This document shows positions 17,202-26,278 of a stretch of 64,000 nucleotides of DNA, piece by piece. The stretch comes from Candidatus Palauibacter scopulicola. GTDB lineage: Bacteria; Gemmatimonadota; Gemmatimonadetes; Palauibacterales; Palauibacteraceae. The notes beneath the pieces are model-generated. The model was not told the origin of the DNA. It did not search any database and saw only the letters and a list, made by a program, of their open reading frames with translations. The stretch spans positions 50,753 to 114,752 of the forward strand of contig NZ_CANPWG010000013.1 of the NCBI RefSeq assembly GCF_947581915.1, read 5' to 3'. Position 1 is the first letter of the stretch. The number at the start of each line of letters is the position of its first letter. The translations under genes and the position numbers were made by a program.

Positions 17202-18527
17202 ATGAATACACGCACGAAGAAGAACGTGAAGCGGGTCGCCCTGGCGTACTCCGGCGGCCTCGACACATCGGTGATGGTCACCTGGCTGAAGGAGAACTAC
17301 GACTGCGAAGTGGTCGCGGCCGTGGTGGACGTCGGACAGCGGGAAGATTTCGAAGAAATCCGCGAAAAGGCGCTGGCGACGGGGGCCATCGCGTGCCGCG
17401 TCGTCGACCTCCGCCAGCGGTTCCTCACCGAGTGTGCGTTTCCGGCGCTCAAGGCGGGGGCCGTGTACGAGGGCCGCTACCTGCTCGGGACTTCGCTCGC
17501 CCGCCCCGTGATCGCGGCGGCCCAGGTCGAGGTCGCGCGGGAGTTCGACTGCGACGCCGTCGCGCACGGCTGCACCGGAAAGGGCAACGACCAGGTCCGC
17601 TTCGAACTCGCCTACCAGGCGCTCGCTCCGGACCTGACGGTCATCGCCCCCTGGCGGGAGTGGGAGATCACGTCGCGTGAGGACGCCTTCGCGTATGCCG
17701 CGGAGCGCGGCATCCCGGTGCCGGGCAGCCCCCGGAAGCTCTACAGCATCGACCGGAACCTGTGGCACACCTCGTTCGAGGGCGGCATCCTCGAGGATCC
17801 GACCGCCGCCACGCCGGACGAGTTGCGGGAACTGACGGTGGACCCGGCCGCGGCGCCGGACACGCCCGAGGACGTCACGATATCGTTCGAGCGCGGCGTG
17901 CCGGTGGCGCTCAACGGCGAAGCGCTCGACCCGGTGGCGCTCGTCCAGCGCCTTAACGAGACGGCCGGGGCGCACGGCGTGGGGCGGGTCGACCTGGTGG
18001 AGAACCGGCTCGTGGGCATGAAGAGCCGCGGCGTGTACGAGACGCCGGCGGGGACCGTCCTGCTCGCCGCGCTCGCCGACCTGGAGGCGCTCACGCTGGA
18101 CCGGGACACGGCGGGCTTCAAGCGCGGCATCGCCGACCGGTACGGCGAACTCGTCTACCAGGGTCTCTGGTTCTCGCCGCTGCGGGCCGCCCTCGACGCC
18201 TTCCTCGACGAGGCGCACGCCATGTCGACCGGAGAGGTGACCGTGCGGCTGTTCAAGGGTTCCGCCATGCCCGTGGCGCGCGCGTCCCGCTTCTCGCTGT
18301 ACCGGGAAGATCTCGCCACGTTCGAGGAGGACTCGGTCTACGATCAGGCCGACGCGGGCGGGTTCGTCCGCCTGTGGGGGCTGCCCTCGAGTCTCGCCGC
18401 GAGGGTGCGGGCGCGGGCGGCGGGCGACGGCCGGGATTGGGCCGCGAACGCCTCCGTCGAGACCGTCCGAACCTCGTCGAAGCCCATGCAGCGGCCCGGG
18501 CGGGCGGTGGCGTCCGGCTCAGGCTGA
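17202..18527 (+). CDS. argG: argininosuccinate synthase
   Basis: This 441-residue enzyme condenses citrulline and aspartate with ATP, the penultimate step of arginine synthesis. The N-terminal P-loop-like motif 'ALAYSGGLDTSV' and the later 'AHGCTGKGNDQVRFELAY' mark the ATP and citrulline sites. 'YSIDRNLWHTSFEGGILEDP' is another family block. I start it at 17202, ahead of 'KRVALAYSGG', because the promoter -10 overlaps the longer alternative. The last about 45 residues (Ala/Arg/Ser-rich) are poorly conserved. It is first in an argG-argH-argR run. Confidence 0.95.
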   Translation: MNTRTKKNVKRVALAYSGGLDTSVMVTWLKENYDCEVVAAVVDVGQREDFEEIREKALATGAIACRVVDLRQRFLTECAFPALKAGAVYEGRYLLGTSLARPVIAAAQVEVAREFDCDAVAHGCTGKGNDQVRFELAYQALAPDLTVIAPWREWEITSREDAFAYAAERGIPVPGSPRKLYSIDRNLWHTSFEGGILEDPTAATPDELRELTVDPAAAPDTPEDVTISFERGVPVALNGEALDPVALVQRLNETAGAHGVGRVDLVENRLVGMKSRGVYETPAGTVLLAALADLEALTLDRDTAGFKRGIADRYGELVYQGLWFSPLRAALDAFLDEAHAMSTGEVTVRLFKGSAMPVARASRFSLYREDLATFEEDSVYDQADAGGFVRLWGLPSSLAARVRARAAGDGRDWAANASVETVRTSSKPMQRPGRAVASGSG

Positions 18528-18536
18528 GCCCCTCCC

Positions 18537-18557
18537 ATGCCGGACGATGTGCTCTGA
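18537..18557 (+). promoter_or_regulatory. six-codon leader mini-ORF duplicated from the argH start
   Basis: The 20 bp from 18537 (atgccggacgatgtgctctg) are a diverged copy, 17 of 20 identical, of the first 20 bp of argH at 18557. The upstream copy encodes MPDDVL and stops at a TGA whose last base is the A of the argH ATG. This creates a leader peptide nearly identical to the argH N-terminus (MPDDML) and coupled to it. Translation of the leader is inferred, not shown. Confidence 0.45.
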
Positions 18558-20023
18558 TGCCGGATGACATGCTCTGGGGAGGACGCTTCGAGGCGCCCGT
18601 GCATCCGGCGATCCAGGAATTCACGAACTCGCTGCCGTTCGACCGCCGGCTGGTCCGGCACGACCTTCTCGCGAGCCTCGCGCACGCCCGCATGCTGCGC
18701 GAGACGGAGATCCTCTCCCGGAGCGACAGCGATCTGATCCTGTCCGGCCTGTCGGAAATCCTCCGGGAGGTGGAGACCGGCGAACTCGAGGTCGAAGGCC
18801 CGGACGAGGATGTGCACACGTGGATCGAACGCACGCTCGTCGAGCGCGTGGGGGATGCCGGCAAGCGGCTCCACGCCGCGCGGAGCCGGAACGATCAGAC
18901 GGCGGTCGCGCTGCGGCTGTACGTGCGCGAACGCCTGGAGGACATCCTCTCCGGCATCGCCGGTCTGCAGCGCGTGCTGACCGGCCAGGCCGCTTCGTTC
19001 CGCGAGACCTTCCTGCCGGGCTACACGCACCTCCAGCGGGGGCAGCCGGTGAGCCTCGCGCACCACCTGCTCGCCCACGTGGCCGCGCTCGCCGCGGACG
19101 CGGCACGGCTCCGGGCGGCTCACCGGCAGGCGGGCGTGTCGCCGCTCGGCGCCGGGGCGCTCGCCGGCACGTCGTTCCCGATCGATCCGGCCCGAAGCGC
19201 CGCTCTGCTCGGGCTGGACCGCACCTTCGCCAACAGCATGCACATCGTCGGCGACCGCGACTACGTGCTGGACGCGGCCTACGCGTGCGCCGTGCTCTCG
19301 GTGCACCTGTCGCGCTGGGCGGACGAGATCGTGCTCTGGTCCACGCGGGAGTTCGGGTTCATCGAACTCGACGACTCCGTGGCGCAGGGCAGCAGCATCA
19401 TGCCGCAGAAGAAGAACCCCGAGGCGGCCGAGATCCTGCGCGGAAAATCGGCCCGGGCGATCGGGAACGTGACGGCGCTGCTCGCACTGATGAAGGGTCT
19501 CCCGCTCACCTTCAACAGCGACTTTCAGGAAGACAAGGAACGCCTGTTCGACACGCTCGACACGGCGGACTGGTCCCTCGCCGCAGCGATTGCGGTCGCG
19601 CGGGGTGTGAATTATCGGACGGACGCGATGGAGGCCGCGCTCGCGGGCGGGATGCTGACCGCCACCGAGCTCGCCGACCATCTCGTCCGCCGCGGCGTCC
19701 CGTTTCGGAGGGCGCACCACCAGGCGGGAGAGGCGGTACGGATGGCTGAAGAACGCGGCGTGGAACTATGGGACCTGGACGTTGAGACGCTGAGGGCCTG
19801 CTGTCCGTCCGCGGGTGACGACGTGCACGACGCGCTGAGGCCGGATGCCGCCGTCGCCGCGCACGATTCGCCCGGCGGGCCAGCCCCGGGGCGCGTGCTC
19901 GAGCAGTTGCAGGAGGTCGACCGCGAGGTGGGGGCGCTCGAATCCTGGCTCGACGCGCGCACCGATCCGCCCATCCGGCGCGCCCACCTCGAGGAACGGC
20001 TGCTGGACGCGGTGCTCGCATGA
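18557..20023 (+). CDS. argH: argininosuccinate lyase
   Basis: This 488-residue enzyme splits argininosuccinate into arginine and fumarate and belongs to the fumarase/aspartase superfamily. Signature blocks are 'MLWGGRFE' at the N-terminus, 'HAARSRNDQTAVALRLY', 'PGYTHLQRGQPVSLAHH' with the catalytic-region histidine, and 'GSSIMPQKKNPEAAEI', the superfamily signature loop. The C-terminus is slightly longer than usual. The ATG at 18557 is preceded by a near-identical mini-ORF. The gene overlaps argR by 4 bp. Confidence 0.95.
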   Translation: MPDDMLWGGRFEAPVHPAIQEFTNSLPFDRRLVRHDLLASLAHARMLRETEILSRSDSDLILSGLSEILREVETGELEVEGPDEDVHTWIERTLVERVGDAGKRLHAARSRNDQTAVALRLYVRERLEDILSGIAGLQRVLTGQAASFRETFLPGYTHLQRGQPVSLAHHLLAHVAALAADAARLRAAHRQAGVSPLGAGALAGTSFPIDPARSAALLGLDRTFANSMHIVGDRDYVLDAAYACAVLSVHLSRWADEIVLWSTREFGFIELDDSVAQGSSIMPQKKNPEAAEILRGKSARAIGNVTALLALMKGLPLTFNSDFQEDKERLFDTLDTADWSLAAAIAVARGVNYRTDAMEAALAGGMLTATELADHLVRRGVPFRRAHHQAGEAVRMAEERGVELWDLDVETLRACCPSAGDDVHDALRPDAAVAAHDSPGGPAPGRVLEQLQEVDREVGALESWLDARTDPPIRRAHLEERLLDAVLA

Positions 20024-20487
20024 CGCGCGAGCGCCGCAGGACCCGCGAGCGGGCGATCCTTCACATCATCGGCAGCCGGCCGATCCGGAGCCAGATCGAA
20101 CTCGTGGCGGCGCTCGCGCGAGAGGGGATCTCGACCACCCAGACGACGCTGTCGCGGGACCTCCGGCGCCTCGGCATCGTGAAGCGGTCCGACTCCGGCG
20201 GCCCCCGGTATCACCGCCTGGGGCGGGACACAACGCCGCCCTCCCCCCAGCGCATGCTGGCGGCGACGCTGAGCGAGTTGGCGCTGAACATCGGCCCGGG
20301 CAACGCGCTATTCGCCATCCGCACCCTGAGCGGCTGCGCCAACGCCGTCGCGATCGCCCTCGACGAGGCGGACCTCGATGGCGTCCTCGCGACGGTGGCC
20401 GGAGACGACACGATCCTCGTCCTGTGCCGCGACGCGGAGGCCCGGTCCACCCTCGTCAACGACCTGAGATCCCTCGCCCAGCTCTAG
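20020..20487 (+). CDS. argR: arginine repressor
   Basis: This 155-residue regulator has an N-terminal winged helix (residues about 1-75, 'LVAALAREGISTTQTTLSRDLRRLGIVKR', quoted with a break after GIS, with the family's SR-DL recognition helix). The C-terminal oligomerisation and arginine-binding domain contains 'GNALFAIRTLSGCANAVAIALDE' (break after LSG) and 'GDDTILVLCRD'. With arginine it forms hexamers and binds ARG boxes; one sits before argG, so the operon is probably autoregulated. The start overlaps argH by 4 bp, and the stop overlaps the convergent D-aminoacylase-like gene by 4 bp. Confidence 0.93.
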   Translation: MTRERRRTRERAILHIIGSRPIRSQIELVAALAREGISTTQTTLSRDLRRLGIVKRSDSGGPRYHRLGRDTTPPSPQRMLAATLSELALNIGPGNALFAIRTLSGCANAVAIALDEADLDGVLATVAGDDTILVLCRDAEARSTLVNDLRSLAQL

Positions 20488-21994
20488 CGGGCGCCGCTCA
20501 CTATGGGGCGGCCGGGGTAGACGCCCGGGACGAGTTCGCCGTCGCGAACCACGGCGATGCCTTCAACCAGCAGGTAGTGGACGCCCTCGGAGGGGGCCGC
20601 CGGGTCGGCGTACGTCGCGCGGTCGATGATCGTCTCCGGATCGAACACGACGATGTCCGCGTCGGCGTCGATCTGGACCCTGCCCTTCCGCGCCATCACC
20701 GGGGCGAAGCCCTCGACCCGCTGCGCCGGCAGGATCGTCATCTTCGCGAGCGCGTCCATCAGGCTCAGCGCGCCGCGCTCCCGCACGTAGTGTCCGAGCA
20801 CCCGCGAATAGGTGCCGGCGCCGCGCGGGTGGATCGCCTGGTACAGGTACGGGATCCCATCGCTGGCCACGATCACGTCGGGCTGTGCGACGATCCACTC
20901 GTTCGTCTCCTCGCTTCTCCCGTGGATCACGACCCAGCCGCCCTCCTCCCGGTAGCGCCGGAAGCTCTCCGCGTTCAGCCGCTCCGGCGTCCCCGACCAC
21001 TGCAGGCGACCGTATTCCTCGTCGGTGCCGCCCTCCCACGGGTCGAACAGGGCCGATTCGATGCGCGTCGAGCCGGCGGTATAGGGATAGGACTCCGTCG
21101 TGATGTCGATCCCCCGGTCGCGCGCCCCGCGGATCATCTCCAGCGTCAGGCGCGCCAACTCATCGGCGCTCGAGTTCATGTGGACGATGTGGAGCGAGGC
21201 CCCGGTCGCAAGCGCGTTCGCGATCACCTCCTGGAAGGCCCCGAGCGTGCCGCCCGAGTTCTCCCCCCGGATGTGGACGTAGGCCGGCGCCCCCTGCGCG
21301 GCCGCGAGCTGGAAGACGCGGTAGATCTCCGTCCTCGAGGCGCCCGGCGTGTACGTGATGCCGAACCCGATCCCGAGCCCGCCCTCCTCCAGGCCCGACG
21401 CGATGAGGCCGTTCAGTTCGAGCATCTGGTCGTCGTCGATCGCTCCGTAGACCGCATCGAACTCGAAGGGGCTGGGTTCGCCCGGCGGCGTCATCACCGA
21501 GTGGCCGACATCGAAGCCCGCGATCAGCTTCGTGCGCGCGCCCGGGTGGCTCACCGTCGCCCCGAAGTGGATGGGCGCCGTCCCCTCGCGGGATGCGACC
21601 CATTCGGCCACAGGGTACACGCCGATCTCCATCTCGAGCGCCGTCGTCACGCCGTCGAGCGCCTGGAGCTTCGCGCTCACTGTGTCCTGTCCGTGCGCGT
21701 GCAGGTCGATGAAGCCGGGTGCGACGACGAGGCCGGTGGCGTCGATCGTGTCCCGCCCCGCGAGGCCCCCTTCGGCGATGGCCGCGATGCGTCCGCCGGC
21801 GACCGCGACATCGTGCACGGCGTCGAGTCGCGTCTCCGGGTCCATGACGCGGCCGCCGAGGATGACGAGGTCCGCGACCCCTTCCGCCCCGGCGGCCGCG
21901 TCCCCGGTTCCGGGGGAACGCTCGGGCGACGCGCACGCCGCGAAGGCGAAGGCCGCCAGCGACGCCGCTCGGAACTTCCCGCGGTTGTCGATCT

Positions 21995-21998
<4 letters not shown>
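20484..21998 (-). CDS. N-acyl-D-amino-acid deacylase-like amidohydrolase, lipoprotein
   Basis: This is a 504-residue metal-dependent amidohydrolase of the D-aminoacylase/dihydroorotase-like group. The N-terminus ends in a lipobox ('AFAFAAC'), so it should be lipid-anchored outside the cytoplasm. 'DLVILGGRVMDPETRLD' and 'GLVVAPGFIDLHAHGQD' form the start of the barrel, with the HxH metal ligands. 'IVHMNSSADELARL' and 'VVIHGRSEETNEW' contribute later histidines, and 'DADIVVFDPETI' closes the composite beta-sandwich. It probably releases D-amino acids or similar from acylated or peptide material. It overlaps the FAD-oxidase gene by 4 bp, suggesting joint use, perhaps of D-configured substrates. 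Confidence 0.82.
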
Positions 21999-23392
<1,394 letters not shown>

Positions 23393-23496
23393 GCCGGACG
23401 TTGCCGCCGGGGCCCGTCCCGCGTCAATCGCCCCGGGGACGGCGATTCCGGGCGCGGTCCCTTGACCGGCGTGTACGCCGCCCGGACTTTGCCCCC

Positions 23497-23973
23497 ATGG
23501 ACATGCGTGGAGTGATGCTCTTTCTGCATCTGATCGGGCTGGCGCTGTGGTTCGGCGTCACCTTCTCGCTCGCGATCCTCGGCGTCCGGGCCAACAAGAC
23601 CGGCGACCGGAACGTGATCGCGTTCATCTATCGCGCCGGCCACCGGCTGCTCAGGGGCCCCGGCCTCATCGGGATGCTGCTGACCACGATCTCCGGCTTC
23701 GGCCTCGCCGGGCTCGGCGGATACGGCGTCTTCCGGCTCACGCCGCACTGGCAGTTTCAGATGCAGGTGCTGGGGCTCATCGCCTTTGCGCTCGCGGTCG
23801 CGGTCCAGATCCCCAACTCGGGACGGCTCGCGCGGGCGGCCGAGGCCTCGGCCAACGCGGGGGAGGCCAGCGCGTCGTTCGTGAAGTTCCGGAAGACGAA
23901 CGCGATCGTCGCCTCGATCAACGGCGCCCTCATCCTGATCGTCACGCTGCTGGGCGCCATCCGCCCGATGTAG
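23497..23973 (+). CDS. small four-helix integral membrane protein (DUF2269-like)
   Basis: This is a 158-residue inner-membrane protein with four hydrophobic helices: 'MLFLHLIGLALWFGVTFSLAI', 'GLIGMLLTTISGFGLAGL', 'MQVLGLIAFALAVAVQI' and 'IVASINGALILIVTLLGAI' (first and others trimmed at 20 or fewer residues in meaning). The N-terminal HLIG...W.G pattern with a helix-embedded histidine resembles DUF2269/CopD-like small membrane proteins. No function is known. It is divergent from the FAD oxidase and convergent with the DUF2723 gene, with only 6 bp between stops. Confidence 0.65.
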   Translation: MDMRGVMLFLHLIGLALWFGVTFSLAILGVRANKTGDRNVIAFIYRAGHRLLRGPGLIGMLLTTISGFGLAGLGGYGVFRLTPHWQFQMQVLGLIAFALAVAVQIPNSGRLARAAEASANAGEASASFVKFRKTNAIVASINGALILIVTLLGAIRPM

Positions 23974-23979
23974 CGGCGT

Positions 23980-26259
23980 TCAGTCGGAGTCGGCGAGCCG
24001 CGCGAAGTGGTTCGCGCGCCGGTAGGCCCATTCGGCCGCGTCCGGATCGCCGCTCAACTCCTCGGAAATCCCCTGGGAGGCGTGCGCCATGTAGTACACG
24101 CCGGGGATGTTCGACCTCGTGGAGGGATCCGGCCACCGGTCCCAGGCCAGGATATCGTCGACGAGAAACACGTCCTCCAGCAGTGCGCCGGTGCGGTCCC
24201 GGTCGTGCCACGCCGGCCACCCCGAGCCCCCCAGGTACTCGCCCAGGTCGACGAGCGGCCCGGACTCCTCGAGCGGCCCGTCCACGAGCTTGTAGGCGAG
24301 CCCGTGCCGGACCAGGTGCGGCTGCAGCCTCCACTTCCCGTACACGGCCCCGGCCGTCGACGCGAAGTAGACCGGCCGGTCCCCCAGCGCCTGCCGCGCG
24401 ATCTGCAGGACCCGGAGTTCGCCCGGCAGGAAAACGTCGCCCGCCCGCAGCGGGCCCGTGATCCGATCCGAGAGCCGATAGGTCGAGTCTTCGGGTATCC
24501 GCTGTTCCCGCGAGAGGTCGTCGATCTCCGGGCCCGGCGGGGGGATGGCCGAGCGCGTCGGCGGCGTCACGGTCATCTCCGCGTACAGATCTGCCGCCGT
24601 CTCCGGATCGAACGGCCGCTGGCACACGACCGTCGTGGGGGAATCCTCCGGCGACTCGCCTGGCTCGCACGGCTTCGTCAGCCGCCGCAACTGCTTGTGG
24701 TACCAGTCCGTCCCGAGGTACGACTGGACGATGACCGTGACGTCGCGCCGGAGCCCCTCCACCTCCTGCATATACCAGAGCGGGAAGGTGTCGTTGTCGC
24801 CGTAGGTGAAGAGCACGGCGTACGGCTCGACCGACTGCAGCATGTTGTACGCCCAGTTGCGGGCCGCGTGGTCCCCGGTCCGGTCGGCCTGGCCGAAATT
24901 GAAGAAGAAGGGGATGAGGCCGAGCGCGAGGAGCGCAGCCGCCTTCCGGTGCCGGGGACCGAACCCGGCCGGCAGGGCGCTCGGCTCGCGGGATGCGGTC
25001 CACCGTCCCCACAGGGCGGCGAGTCCCAGCCCGGCGTAGATCCCCCACAACTGGAAGCCGATGATGAAGAAGTAGTCCCGCTCGCGGACCTCGTGCAGGA
25101 GGACGTTCGGCACCTCCTCCCGGTAGAGCGAGTAGCCGTAGCGGAAGTTGAGGTAGTAGACGAGCAGCAGCGTGACGGTGAAGAGGAGCGTCCCCCCGTA
25201 GACGAAGGTCTTCCGGTCCTTCCGCAGGTGGGTCCAGAGGCCGACCAGCGCGAGGAAGAGGAAGAGGATGCTCGCGGCGAGCCGGCCGCCTGGGGGCAGC
25301 GAGCGCGCCCACTGCCAGTCGAAGTACTGCCAGTAGTTCGCGTACTGGGCCGAGAGCGGTGCCTGGCGCTGGGCGATCGGGGGCGGGGCGTACTGGTCGC
25401 GGATCAGCGAGAGGGCGAGCGCCTCGCACGCCACGGCGAGCTTGCTCTGTCCGTGCCGGTCGTCGATCCGCCGCGGCGTGACGGCCGAGACGGGCGAAGG
25501 GCACTCCGGGTCCGCCTCGTCGATGATCGGGTTCTGCGCCGAGCGGATGGGGACGAAGAGGAACTGCATGGAGTAGCCCACGGCGAGCAGCACCGCGCCG
25601 AGCCCCAGGACGCGCGGGTTCAGCACCGCCCGCCAGCGGTGCAGGAGCGCGAACGCGGCCAGCGCCAGCCCCGGGAGCATCGACATGGTGTGGTTCGCCC
25701 ACCCGAGGCCGAGGACGAGCGCGATGAGCAGGAGGAGCCGGTTCCCGCGCGCCGTGTCCGCCTGCTCCATCCAGACCATGGCGAGGTAGCTCACGAGCGC
25801 CACGACGAACATCGAGAGGGGGTAGACCTTCTCGTTGAGGTTCGACTGGGTCCACACGGTGAAGACGGTGGCCCCGATCCACACGGCGGCGATGGCGGCG
25901 ACCAGCACCTCCTGCCGATGCTCTCGGAAGCGCCCGACGATGCGGACGACGGCCAGGAACCAGAAGAAGCTCGCTCCGGCGGAGAGCGTGGCGCCGAGCG
26001 CGTTGATCCTGAGCGCGACGGGGAGGCCGGTGAAGGCCGTCAGCACGTCCCACGTGCGGCCGACGACGACGAACAGCGGGTTCCCGGGCGGGTGGGGGAG
26101 CCCGAGGATGTGGGCGGTGGTCACGTACTCCGACGCGTCCCAGAAGCCGGTCGTGGGTGCGAGGGTCAGGAGGTAGAGCGCCCAGACGGCGAGGGCCGTC
26201 AGCAGCGCCCACACCCGCATCGTCAGCGGCCCGACCTTCCCCCGTTCGATCCCGCCCAT
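23980..26259 (-). CDS. DUF2723 (GT-C-like) polytopic membrane protein, copy 2
   Basis: This 759-residue protein has an N-terminal GT-C-like membrane region of about 11-12 helices and a soluble C-terminal part. It carries the DUF2723 hallmark 'GFWDASEYVTTAHILGLPHPPGNP'-type segment (broken here: 'GFWDASEY', 'LGLPHPPGNP'), whose acidic residues parallel the catalytic site of protein O-mannosyltransferases and TMEM260. The likely role is transfer of a sugar from a lipid carrier to an exported protein or glycan, which is inference from the family. I start at the ATG at 26259, which leaves 19 bp after the upstream paralogue. An ORF extension of 26 residues lies inside that gene. Confidence 0.82.
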   Translation of the reverse strand: MGGIERGKVGPLTMRVWALLTALAVWALYLLTLAPTTGFWDASEYVTTAHILGLPHPPGNPLFVVVGRTWDVLTAFTGLPVALRINALGATLSAGASFFWFLAVVRIVGRFREHRQEVLVAAIAAVWIGATVFTVWTQSNLNEKVYPLSMFVVALVSYLAMVWMEQADTARGNRLLLLIALVLGLGWANHTMSMLPGLALAAFALLHRWRAVLNPRVLGLGAVLLAVGYSMQFLFVPIRSAQNPIIDEADPECPSPVSAVTPRRIDDRHGQSKLAVACEALALSLIRDQYAPPPIAQRQAPLSAQYANYWQYFDWQWARSLPPGGRLAASILFLFLALVGLWTHLRKDRKTFVYGGTLLFTVTLLLVYYLNFRYGYSLYREEVPNVLLHEVRERDYFFIIGFQLWGIYAGLGLAALWGRWTASREPSALPAGFGPRHRKAAALLALGLIPFFFNFGQADRTGDHAARNWAYNMLQSVEPYAVLFTYGDNDTFPLWYMQEVEGLRRDVTVIVQSYLGTDWYHKQLRRLTKPCEPGESPEDSPTTVVCQRPFDPETAADLYAEMTVTPPTRSAIPPPGPEIDDLSREQRIPEDSTYRLSDRITGPLRAGDVFLPGELRVLQIARQALGDRPVYFASTAGAVYGKWRLQPHLVRHGLAYKLVDGPLEESGPLVDLGEYLGGSGWPAWHDRDRTGALLEDVFLVDDILAWDRWPDPSTRSNIPGVYYMAHASQGISEELSGDPDAAEWAYRRANHFARLADSD

Positions 26260-26278
26260 GGCTACGGCGCGCTCACGG

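Noticed and set aside
17154..18527. argG start at 17154
   Set aside because: The ATG lies in the promoter/ARG box region just after the -10, so it would be at or before the transcription start.
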